Shown here: positions 10,907 through 21,519 of the stretch, one piece after another
Numbering within the stretch: position 1 is the stretch's first letter
Layout: the number at the start of each line of letters is the position of its first letter
NCBI GenBank assembly: GCA_029962745.1
Contig: CM057169.1
Coordinates: 14,163,193 to 14,227,192, forward strand
Origin: Echinometra lucunter
Lineage: Eukaryota; Echinodermata; Echinoidea; Camarodonta; Echinometridae
Length of the DNA stretch: 64,000 nt
Direction: 5' to 3'
Made by a program: the position numbers and the translations under genes
Notes under the pieces: generated by a model
What the model saw: only the letters and a program-made list of their open reading frames with translations
Database searches by the model: none
What the model was told of the DNA's origin: nothing

Positions 10907-12372
10907 CACACGAACACACGCACCCACGCACCCTCACCCACGCACCCTCCCCCACATTCCCAACACGCCAGGTCCACAAGTAGGTCCATGATCACACACT
11001 AACACCCTGCACCCTTCCGGTTTTTTGACTTTGACTTCTTACTGTGTTCCAACTGTTAGTTCCTCCCACACACACCCTAGCACGCACGGACGCACACACA
11101 CACCCACACACACTCCCTCACACTACCTCTGTCTCTCCTTCTCTCTCTCTGTCTTTCATCCCTTCTCCGTCCCCCTCTCCAATTCAACCATTTCCCTATC
11201 TTTCCTTGCGCCTCTTTCAGTCTATTTGTTCCTGCTTTTTATCTTTATTTCTCGTCTAAGAATTAGGCACGATTTACTCGCCAAAAGACTTTAACCAGTT
11301 ATATAGTACACCATGGAATACCACGCAAACAACGAGCTCAGTTTTATGAGTTCAGGAGATTTATTACCATTATTATTATCAATAGTTACTTCCCTCCTGA
11401 CCATGGTTACATGATTATCAGGAAAAGTAATATATATAGATTATGTTAGATGTGGAAAAACAAATTTTCAGGAAAAAATATCAACGCCAAATCATAATCA
11501 TTGACTTTAATTTTTTTTTTAGGATAATGTGTGCTCCTTCTTTTCATAATGCTGAATCTGATGATTTTTACACACCATGGAAAGATTACTAAAAAAAAAC
11601 TGTTTTCAGATTAATTACAACTGTATCGAAATACAGGTTATCTGAAACTTTAATCAGTAAGGTTTCAGTGGGGGAGAAAAAGAGAGAAAAGCTGACAGTA
11701 TGACCCTTATCCTATTAAGGAAGTTGCGAAACTACGATGGAAGGTGGCCATTTCAAATTGTTAATTCATTATGGTAGAACCGATTTCAATCACCCTGGCT
11801 GTCCTTCGGTTTCTTCCTATGTGGTGGACAAATAAATGAAGAAAATATCTTTACAAACAAACAAACAAACAAACAAACAAACAAATAAACAAACAGAGTT
11901 AGAGGCTGAAAGACAGAAAGAGACGGGGGGCAAGAAGATGGGAGATCAAGGAGGAGTCCTGTATAATGGGGTGTCGAAAAAGGAGAAAAAAATGTACTGT
12001 AATAACCATAACGTTTTGTGTTCTTTTCTCACAATTATTTCCCACATGACTGTATCAAAGACTATTTTTTTCATTCTTGAGAGAATCTAAATTCAACAAT
12101 CGTATAGCTTCTCAGTAGATTCTCCTTACATTTTTCATAGAAATCTCAATTTCAATACGATGGAATATCAGTTTATATTATCTCTACGTTATATTTGCTT
12201 CTTTTAGTTACTACCGTGACTTGTTCATATTTCGTATACCGATCAAAAGAATTCATCTTTTCTTTATTGTTGTCACTGTTTATGAATTATTTAATGACTA
12301 TGAAATATGACGTAGACTTTAAAACTGAAACTAAAATTAAATCATAAAACGTACTCACTCAGGTCTAGCCGG
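10907..12372. other. Spacer with CA-rich and AAAC microsatellites
   Basis: CAC/ACAC-rich tracts lie at about 10905-10960 and 11070-11120, a CT-rich tract follows, and an (AAAC)n tract lies at about 11855-11895. On the minus strand an AATAAA motif occurs at about 12270, roughly 100 bases after the stop of the His-rich gene, and could be its polyadenylation signal. I see no other gene. Confidence 0.5.
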
Positions 12373-12786
12373 TCATTCTGTTTGCTGCGATGTTTGGTTT
12401 TCCATTCCGAGACCCGTGTCTGGTTCTATGACGAAGATGAAAAGAAGAGCAAAAATGAAAAGAGGAAGAAAAGGAAACAAAAAGTAAAGGAGGAAGAGAA
12501 AAGGAAAGATAGAGAGAATTGGGGAAAGGAAAATAAGATGAAGAAAGCGAAAAAAATAAAGAAGAAAAAGAATGAGAGGAATAAGAGGGGAAGGGTAAGA
12601 AACAGGAGAAGACGAATGAGAAGAAACAAGAAGAAGGAGGAGAAAAAAATGATAAATGAGGAGAAAAGAAGAGGGAAAGGAGGAGAGAAAATAAGAAACA
12701 AAAGGAAATTAAAAGCAGGAGGACAGGCAAGAAGAATAACAATAAGAAGATGATGATAATGATGGTGATGATGATGATAATGATGG

Positions 12787-12820
<34 letters not shown>

Positions 12821-15800
12821 GAAGAAGAAGAAGAAGAAGAAGAAGAAGAAAGGAGGAAGAGGAGGAGGAGGAGGAGGAAATAGAGAGAGGAAGAATTTGT
12901 AACTGAGGTGCCACTGGCTACAAAAATCCAAGCGCTCTTTTATTTGCAATAAATGAAAGCTAAATGCCAAACGCTTTTTTGATTATCGACTATCTGCAAA
13001 ATTTGGGATCGGGTAAATATTATGCTCTTTCGGAATAACAGCATGAGATCCCGCTAGCGCGTTTCCGTTTTACACCGTTGCCTAGGCATTTTCGCGAAAA
13101 AATCCTACAAGTGCTCTCGTGAAAGAGTCTAAGTCCTTAGCGCAGCCAAGATATCCACTGCATGCACATAATACATGTACATTGAAATAATGTGCGCGAA
13201 CGAGCTGAGCCCATAGAGTTAAAAACAACTAAATACATAAGGAGAGAGAAGAAGATAGATGGAAGGAAGAACAAATAAAAACATATGGACATGGGAGAGG
13301 ATAGATGAGAGGAAGAACAAAGAAATACATGAATAAAGAACAGAGGATCAGAATTCATTGTATTTCTTCGTGGTTTTTTCTTTTATCTATACCTTTCCCT
13401 TTTCTTTATGGAGTTCTAGGCCTATGGATCCATCTTTCTTTTTACATTTGTTTGGGCAATCCTCTCGTCTGTTTTTTTTTTTTTTTTCGCCTTCAGTTCC
13501 TTGAAGGCCCCTTTTCCTTCTGTATAAGTTCTTTGTTTTTCTTTCATCTCTTCTCTCTGTACACGTACACGATCGCCGCGTGCACCGCTGTACGTGGTAT
13601 AGACCAATTTCACAACGCAAGAGGGCAGCAGACTGTTCGACACAGTTCGACATACTGGGGTGGGCGCTCCAACTTTTATAGTACACAAGTCAATAGCGCG
13701 ATGTACATTCGTTCGATTTTTTGTCTATTTTGACCAGTATATGCAGATTTATTTTAATATTTGCAATGAGAAATTATCAGGGAAGTTCAGGTCGCAGCTG
13801 TGCGGTGCTCAAATGCCACAAGGATTAGAGAAAGTTTGAAAAATGGAAGCTAACTGAGTGCGAAATTCACTCGCTTTTGACTCATGAAGCCTGTTTGTGT
13901 GAGAAGCCGTACTCCCTACACAGGTTTCCGTAAGCAATGTGAAGGAATTCGTCTCCAAAGGGTAAAAACATCAACAGAAGGGACTTTTAAGTCAAGAAAC
14001 ATTGTCATTATGTACTTTGGCGTAAAATTTAATGAGTGAAAACTTGACTTTGTAAACAGGGTAAGATTTAGGGCTCCCGTTTACTACGGCTTCTATGCTG
14101 CAATCGAACTTTTACTGACAAAACTAAGTTGAAAAACCATCGAAATTACAAAAATACATCATACCTTCATCCGTCAGATATGACCATTGTCTTACCTCAT
14201 CTACCCATGTATCCATGCTTTATTTTATTGATCTAGAATAAAGTAAATGGAACAATATCGGGGCATATCTCATATCTTACATTCATTTTGTACACAGAGC
14301 CAATCGCGGTCAGCGCGCTTGCCCACCGCAGCAATGGCGTCGCCGATAGAGGGCCAAATACATAAACCGGCCGTAAAGATGGTCTATAGGGCGTAGAAGA
14401 GCTAAAAACAGAGAGATTCATATCTCTATGGCTGAAACGAAACCTAGACTTCGAAACCAGCACGTTTGATGCAATTAATCGAAAAACTGCCTAGGCTACA
14501 GTGTTAAAACGGAAACGCGCAGCCCGGCACACTACGTACGTAAAACGCTTGTGTTTGCAGTGTGCACCACGAACATTACGCTAGCGCATAGCGCCATTTA
14601 TTTATTGCGATTTGATCTATTTTTAGGTGTCATAGAAAACAAAATAATGAAAACAAATAATGAATGTTTTTTTTTTTTTCATTCGTGCGATGGACAGAAT
14701 ATTTCATTCAGTGAAAGATGAAATTATTGATCCATTCAACGAGGCGCAGCCTCGTTGAATGATCATTTCATATTTCACCTCATGAAATATTCTGTCCATC
14801 GCACTCATGAACATTCATTACTTGTATAATATATAACTCTATGGGCTCAGCTCGGACGTTCGCGCACATAATTACAATGTATTATGTGCATGCAGAGGAT
14901 ATCATGGATGTCGACTATGTGTGCTGAGGACTTAGACTCTTTCACCAGAGCACTTGTAGGATTTTTTTTCGCGAAAATGCCTAGACAACGGTGTAAAACG
15001 GAAACGCGCATCCCATGTCCTACCTGCAAGATTTCTAAGATGATGGTGTCCATATTGATGATGTCCATGACGATGTCCATGATGGTGATGTCCATGATGA
15101 TGTCCATGATGATGACGTCCATGATGACGTCCATGATGATGACGTCCATGATGATGTCCATGATGACGATGATGATGTGAGCTCTCCAAGGCTACCTGGT
15201 CCTCGGGAGAGACTTCCTCGGAAAGCATCGGGTCCATCACTGGTTGTCATGGTAACAGCAATTGAAGAAATAATCATATTAATCTGGTGTATGTACTAAA
15301 TAATTTCACATGGATAGTTTGCAGGTTATACCACACCTGGGGGGTGTAACAAAAAGAGATACAATCAATCTTACAATCAATTGTATCTCTTTAGTACATG
15401 GTTTGCCATAGACTTACGATTGATATCAGTCGTAAGATGGATTGTATGTTCTATGTTACACCCCCCTGCTCAGGCAACAGTTGCTCCGCAGTGGATACCC
15501 TGGACCTACCTAACCTAAAACCTAGTACCCCGAAACCTCTAACATCATTATTGCAACCCTTAGCCTATATCAAGGGTTCTTCCACCAGAAGTTTTAAGGG
15601 GCTGGTCGTTGCTTCGACGAATTATGCTCAAGCGACTATTGCTCGGGATTTTATTTCGTCAAAGAATAAGTTTAGGGTTACAACTGAATTTGGGATCAAT
15701 GTTTAGGGTTATTTTAGGCACAGGTATAATCCAAGGTTGAAGTTGATATTCGGTAAGTATAGTGTATAGGATATATTGAGTGCAGAGCAGTATTTTCACC

Positions 15801-16345
15801 GGAGTATGGGTTTCCTCTTTTCTAGTCCGGCGCTCATAGAGGTGTACAGTACAGTGGTTATATCACCGGAATGTAGAGCACATGATTTGCGGTTCGAGTC
15901 CTGCTAAAGCACTTGTGTCCTTTGGCAAGACACTAATCCACACTGCCCACCCTGGATAAAATGAGTACCTACATACAGCATATGACGATTGCCGAAATTA
16001 AGCCACTGTGACCAAGGGCGTCAATTCATGTTATATATTCTTTGGGGCACTATCTCTCCGAAAAAAAAGTTCTCAGCTTAGAATTCTTTCGGTTGAGGGA
16101 CATGGAGGTACCTACAAAAAATCCTGACAAGCAAAAAGAAAAAGGTAATAATCAAGCTAGCTTGAAAATTGGAGGGGAATAAATAATTGGGGGGCATGCA
16201 AAAAGTTTTTCGGACAAGTGAAAAAAGTTTCTTAATGTATCTCATTTAATGATTTATTTATCTATTATCATTACTACTACTATTAGTATTACTAGGCCAA
16301 CTACTGCTGCTGCTGCTACAACTACTACTACTACTACTACTACTT

Positions 16346-16400
<55 letters not shown>

Positions 16401-16408
16401 TACTACTT

Positions 16409-16461
<53 letters not shown>

Positions 16462-16491
16462 GCTACCACTACTACCACTACTACTCTGCTA

Positions 16492-16557
<66 letters not shown>

Positions 16558-16615
16558 CACTACTACCACTACTACTACCACTACTACTACTCTGCTATAC
16601 TACTACTACTACTAT

Positions 16616-16708
<93 letters not shown>

Positions 16709-16748
16709 CACTACTACCACTACTACTACCACTACTACTACTCTGCTA

Positions 16749-16790
<42 letters not shown>

Positions 16791-16814
16791 CACTACTACT
16801 ACTACTACTACTAT

Positions 16815-16865
<51 letters not shown>

Positions 16866-16923
16866 CACTACTACCACTACTACTACTACTACTACCACTA
16901 CTACCACTACTACTACTCTGCTA

Positions 16924-16964
<41 letters not shown>

Positions 16965-17002
16965 TTACTACTACTACCACTACTACAACTACTACTCTGC
17001 TA

Positions 17003-17046
<44 letters not shown>

Positions 17047-17159
17047 GTAGTAGTAGTAGTAGTAGTAGTACTGCTGCTACTACTACTACTGCTACTACTC
17101 CTACTACTACCACCACTACTACCATTAATACCCTACTACTACCACTACCACTACTACTG

Positions 17160-17228
<69 letters not shown>

Positions 17229-17335
17229 TAAAGCTGATTATACTTACATTCGTCCGATGCTTGCTCCTCAAAATCACTGGCAAACACCCAACTGGTTGCC
17301 AGGAAAACACAGAAAACGATAGCAATTTTTGCCAT
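12373..17335 (-). CDS. Predicted secreted His/Gly/Arg-rich protein, three exons
   Basis: The model uses exon 1 at 17335-17248, exon 2 at 15239-15024 and exon 3 at 12425-12373 (TGA). Donors are GTAAGT and GTAGGA, acceptors are ACCAG and TCATAG, and all joints are phase 1, so the frame is kept throughout. The product would be about 118 residues. Residues 1-19 are a signal peptide (MAKIAIVFCVFLATSWVFA), about 20-50 are acidic (DFEEQASDE, EEVSPEDQ), and about 51-96 hold units such as HHHGRHHHGR with 30 His in 46 residues, before a short polar tail PDTGLGMENQTSQQTE. A role in metal binding or in pH-dependent membrane or antimicrobial activity is inference from composition; I recognise no family. 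The His units are a 12-15 base minisatellite, and exon 3 is short, so the 3' end is the least certain part. Confidence 0.6.
12440..12895. repeat. Long purine tract (plus strand) / polypyrimidine tract (minus strand)
   Basis: About 450 bases are almost pure A/G on the plus strand, ending in GAT, GAA and GAG triplet repeats at 12745-12880. On the strand of the His-rich gene this is a polypyrimidine tract that runs up to the proposed exon 3 acceptor. Long lysine/glutamate or serine/phenylalanine/leucine frames in it are artefacts of composition. Confidence 0.9.
13045..15015. mobile_element. Element of about 2 kb with about 170-base terminal inverted repeats
   Basis: The left end at 13048-13225 and the right end at 14835-15012 are inverted copies of each other. 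Shared blocks include GCGTTTCCGTTTTACACCGT, GGCATTTTCGCGAAAAAA, CCTACAAGTGCTCT and GAGCTGAGCCCATAGAGTT. A third, shorter copy of the outer motif lies inside at about 14485-14520 (GTTAAAACGGAAACGCGCA). No transposase frame is visible in between, so this is a non-autonomous or decayed element. It lies within intron 2 of the His-rich gene, and its right end stops about 10 bases from that exon's donor site. Confidence 0.75.
14660..14821. repeat. Nearly perfect hairpin inside the 2-kb element
   Basis: The two arms share GCGATGGACAGAATATTTCA and its complement, and meet at about 14741-14755 in GAGGCGCAGCCTC. Each arm is about 75-80 bases. It looks like a separate fold-back insertion nested in the larger element. 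Confidence 0.8.
15339..15466. mobile_element. 128-base MITE with GGGGGGTGTAACA ends
   Basis: The block starts with GGGGGGTGTAACA and ends with TGTTACACCCCCC. Its interior has further inverted pieces (AGAGATACAATCAATC and GATTGTATCTCT). It lies in intron 1 of the His-rich gene. Confidence 0.7.
15840..16010 (+). mobile_element. SINE fragment
   Basis: It contains a B-box-like GGTTCGAGTCC and the body phrase CCTTTGGCAAGACACTAATC, both related to the SINE at 8768-9050. It is partial and lacks the conserved tail. Confidence 0.6.
16262..17227. repeat. CTA trinucleotide array of about 960 bases with higher-order pattern
   Basis: The array is almost pure CTA/TAC, with CCA and occasional TGC triplets. 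The interruption CTCTGCTATACTAC recurs at about 16485, 16590, 16742, 16917 and 16996, usually preceded by CCACTACTACC-type variants, so larger units seem to have been copied. Near 17041-17068 the strand switches from CTA to AGT triplets, making a local palindrome. It sits in intron 1 of the His-rich gene; homopolymeric frames over it are not proteins. Confidence 0.95.
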
Positions 17336-20300
17336 GATCTTGAGTGATGCAGCTCGGGAAACACTAGCGCAACAGGGATGACGTCTCTGTTTGGAGAAAG
17401 AAAACGAATCTTTCGACAAATAACCATGTAGATATGTCAATTACAAATGTCTGGACAGTCTTCTCAGTCTGGAGACTGCAGCGTTGATATGGGGTACAAC
17501 GGTAGTCAGAATGAATTCGAAATGGTAATCCCTTCACATTTAGAGAGGGGAGCTAGGGAGAGACTCAGAGGAGTGAAGAGGGAGCGAGAGACAGACAGAC
17601 AGACAGAGGGACAGCGAAAGAGAGAAATAGAAAGAGAGAGAGAGAAATTACCATTATATTTACTTCCTTTTTCGGTCTTGATGTCCTGTCCTTATCTTTT
17701 CTTTCTTTTTTTTTTTCTTCTTATTTCCCCTTTTCTTGTCGCCTCGTGTTTGTTGTTTTTCCTTTTGCGTGTTCTGTTCTGTTCTGGTAATGTTCCGTGT
17801 TTTCTTCGCTTTCGTAGGCACAATTTACAACAATTTTATTTTCCGAGGGTTCCACAAACTGCTAGCAATTGCTTTCTAGTGGATAGCCTCCGTTTCCACA
17901 GAAATCAATAAACTATGATAATTTATTCTAATTATTTATTGATATGTTAACTTATGAAGGAAAAAAATATGTATAAATTTTAATTTTTTATGTTAGTATA
18001 ATTTATATCTATGCAATGTGATCGTATTTTCTTTCCGTTGGAAATAAATAGATATGAATTTGAGATATTGAGATTTGAGAACAAAAACGCAGAAAAAGAG
18101 AAGAAATTGTTATTTCCTCTTACTCAGTAATAAGTTTAATTTATTCTCCAGAAAGAAATGCCAATTTACCTTGCTAATTTTTCTGTTCTTTATAGAAGAT
18201 TTTAGGCCAATCGCTGCTTGCTATGGTCGGATATTAAATGCAGGTTTTCGTAATAACCCAGTTGAAAAATAGGAAAATAGCAAGGTTACGCCGGCTTTAA
18301 AAGAACAACCTGCAATGGAGAAAATGTTGCTTTTTCTGTTTTGATATATCAAAACACATAAAACAAAGAAAGGATATATTTGATCGTGAATAAAATAAGG
18401 GCAGGTTTACTTCAATCACGGCACTTAGCCTATCTTAGTCTAAAATGGTACTGGCATATTCATGTAGGATTATTGTACTTGTGGCAAACAGTGAAATTAC
18501 TCATTCCCTCTTTGTTGAGCATTGGGGATGTATAGTCCTTGGAGATTATATTTTATATATACTTTCTCTTTTCTCTTTTATATTTACTTTCTCCCCTTTT
18601 TCTTTCTCTTTTGGGTGTGTGTTATTTCAGCCCTCCCCTTTCTTGTGACCCTTTGCCCCTTCCCCTGGATGCGCCACTGCAAGAAAGGCATTAATTCATT
18701 TGGAAAGGGGCATTTTTGTTATGAGTGGAAGACAGGTTTCAAACATTTTATTGAGAAGCTATATTTGGCTTCACTTTTAGAGGAGGGATGGAACTGCAAG
18801 GAAGGGGCATTTTTCTCGAGTCTGGAAAAGGTGGGGACAACAGCGATACCATGCTCCCCCCCCCCAAAAAAAAAAACGACTGAAGAAATAATGAAAGTTT
18901 TTTCTAACACTGGACATTGTCAAGGCTTTGAAACCTCAAGGCTAAGGCATTCAAAGGGCCAAGGCATCCCAGTCCAAGGCCAAGACATTGAAAAAAATTA
19001 GGTCATAAGGCGCCTAAAGGCAAGGCCGAGCATCAAGGTACTGTACAACGCTGGCATGTTTCTGACGTGGTCCTAATGTCAGCAAATGACGCCCCTCGTG
19101 AGCCAGGACTAAGATCGGTAACAAGAAGAAAATATTTCTTACCTAAAATAATGATGGTGTCTGTCGATGCTTGGATTAGGAGGTTGAGATCAAATCTTCA
19201 ATTGGTACAACTTACCAAATCTCGATCCTTTTTATTGAAAAATTTCCCCAACTTCACTCCTAAGGTGAAACAATGCCTAAAGGAAGCCTGTGTAAGATGG
19301 ATGATAGGCCTATACGTGCATGTCGTGATCATGGGCCATACGGTGGATTTTTCTTTGATAACCTATTGACTTTGCCCATCAATTTAGAGACATTTGGACA
19401 GGTAGTATGAATAACGGAAAGGGATGGGGGTGGCACGTATAATGTAGGGCGGGGAGAGATTGTGGACTTACGGATGCCTCTTCTGGTTTTTCCTTCTTTC
19501 TTTTCTTTTGTCCTATCTTTCTTTTCTTTCTTTCTTTTTCCTCTCTCCTCCTTTCTAGTCGTTGTTTTGCTGCGGTTGCCAAGAGCAGAGATCGGAGGGC
19601 AGGCCCACGCCCACATTTTCAAGCATCTCAAAAGTAAACCTTTTTACCTATGAAAAAAAACCTTTAAAATCTGTTCACTGCCCCTCTTTTTTTTTAAGGG
19701 TCTCTTTTCTTTTCTAATATTTCCCTTTCAGCTAGTAGCTTCCTCTTTGCCTTTTTTGATCAGTGCATTTTCCCGTTTTAATTTTTACTCTCTTTCCCTT
19801 CTAAAAAGTGCCTCCTTTTCACTTTAGATGGGTGTCCCTTTTGAAATATGAGTGCCCCTTTCATTTTTAATAGTGCAATTCCCCTTCTGATTATGTGTCC
19901 CTTTTCATCTCAGATAAGAGCCCCCTTTCAAATGCGATATTTGTCACTTTTTACTCTTGACAAGCGCCTTTTCCTTTCCAGCTTTCTATGATAGCGGTGC
20001 CTTTTTTTCCCTCTGTGAAACACCGCTTTTAACCTCTGGTAGGTGGCCCAAAGTCCTCTAAGGTCTTATCTATTCTTAAAGACTGTGCTTATTAAAGCCC
20101 CGTTCACTCTGATTATTTTCTGGGGAAAACAAAAACAAACCATGATCGGTCGCGATGAGACCTCACATCCAGCGAAAATTATTGCTTCCTCAGCAGTGAA
20201 AAGGTAAACGACAGGGTTAAGGATGAAATGATATAGAAGAGCCCGGAATTTGCGGTTAGAATCTGAAAATGGTATTTTTCCTTCTTGTGTTCACCCTTTG

Positions 20301-20560
20301 TAAGTGCCCATTTGTTTCAAAGAATGCCTCTTTTTGACGATACCCTACCCAGTGGCGTATCTAGGCATTATGGCGCCTGGGGCAAACAATGCAGTTGCAC
20401 CCCCCCCCCCTTTCCCGAGTACCCAAACGTATCTACATTATGGTACAAGCGATGGAGAGAAGCGACCAAGAGGCGATTTTAAAACAAATTAATCCCTAAA
20501 AATGCAATTTCTTGCGCATTTTACCCAGACAATTCAAAAATCGACCAATGATATTGAATA
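17336..20560. other. No gene seen; purine tracts and dispersed repeats
   Basis: GA-rich and CAGA repeats occur at about 17560-17645 and T/C-rich tracts at 17695-17770 and 19490-19555. A phrase near 18660-18680 (GGATGCGCCACTGC) resembles similar phrases near 9650 and 20350. From 19680 to 20040 a loose series of CCCCTTTT-type segments repeats without exact period. None of the short frames has a domain or splice context I can support. Confidence 0.45.
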
Positions 20561-20625
20561 ATACCACTACTACTACTACCACTACTACAACTACTACTCT
20601 GCTATACTACTACTACTACTATAAT
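20561..20625. repeat. Detached fragment of the CTA higher-order unit
   Basis: The variant pattern CCACTACTACAACTACTACT followed by CTGCTATACTAC matches one interruption type of the 16262-17227 array (compare about 16978-17010). It lies about 3.3 kb away from that array. Confidence 0.75.
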
Positions 20626-21010
20626 TATAATGTATTTTAATTTTATTTTGCGAAATAAATAAATTGAACGTTACTAGAGAAGATCGAAATTATACATTGA
20701 TAAACAGTTTTCTATTTTCTCAGTTTTAGAATTGGGAGTAAAATTAATGAGAACCCTTGAGAAATAGCGGATGCCTGATTTTAATAGCCGGCCGACAAAC
20801 AGTTAAATTTCTATCAAAATGTGTAATCTTTACAAATGCTATATTAGGCAAGAGGCAGATGAAACTTACATGACAGCGAGCAAAGCAACAACAACTGCAC
20901 CGTTATTTTTCAAATTCTGAACTCCTTTAAAAAGAGGCTATTTTAAAAAGCCTATGAGATCCTGAAAGGAAATATATTCATGCGAAGGAGCAAAGAACCC
21001 GAGCTCTAGA

Positions 21011-21510
21011 NNNNNNNNNNNNNNNNNNNNNNNNNNNNNNNNNNNNNNNNNNNNNNNNNNNNNNNNNNNNNNNNNNNNNNNNNNNNNNNNNNNNNNNNNN
21101 NNNNNNNNNNNNNNNNNNNNNNNNNNNNNNNNNNNNNNNNNNNNNNNNNNNNNNNNNNNNNNNNNNNNNNNNNNNNNNNNNNNNNNNNNNNNNNNNNNNN
21201 NNNNNNNNNNNNNNNNNNNNNNNNNNNNNNNNNNNNNNNNNNNNNNNNNNNNNNNNNNNNNNNNNNNNNNNNNNNNNNNNNNNNNNNNNNNNNNNNNNNN
21301 NNNNNNNNNNNNNNNNNNNNNNNNNNNNNNNNNNNNNNNNNNNNNNNNNNNNNNNNNNNNNNNNNNNNNNNNNNNNNNNNNNNNNNNNNNNNNNNNNNNN
21401 NNNNNNNNNNNNNNNNNNNNNNNNNNNNNNNNNNNNNNNNNNNNNNNNNNNNNNNNNNNNNNNNNNNNNNNNNNNNNNNNNNNNNNNNNNNNNNNNNNNN
21501 NNNNNNNNNN
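21011..21510. other. pex1: Assembly gap, 500 N, interrupting PEX1
   Basis: This is a second run of exactly 500 N. The last visible PEX1 exon ends at 21520, just next to it. The remaining D2 module and C-terminal region would need about 1 kb of coding sequence plus introns, more than the nominal gap. Confidence 0.98.
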
Positions 21511-21519
21511 AATACCCAC

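Noticed and set aside
12365..12970. Long frames of Ser/Phe/Leu or Lys/Glu/Arg on either strand
   Set aside because: They follow from the purine/pyrimidine tract. Only the last 53 bases (12425-12373) were kept, in another frame, as a possible exon supported by phase.
14847..15180. Met/Ser/Asp/Ile repeat frames on both strands at the His minisatellite
   Set aside because: These are alternative phases of the same minisatellite. Only the His phase connects to splice sites with matching phase and to a signal peptide exon.
16249..17322. 357-residue frame of Thr, Tyr and Leu homopolymers
   Set aside because: It is simply the translation of the CTA array in all three phases and overlaps the signal-peptide exon on the other strand.
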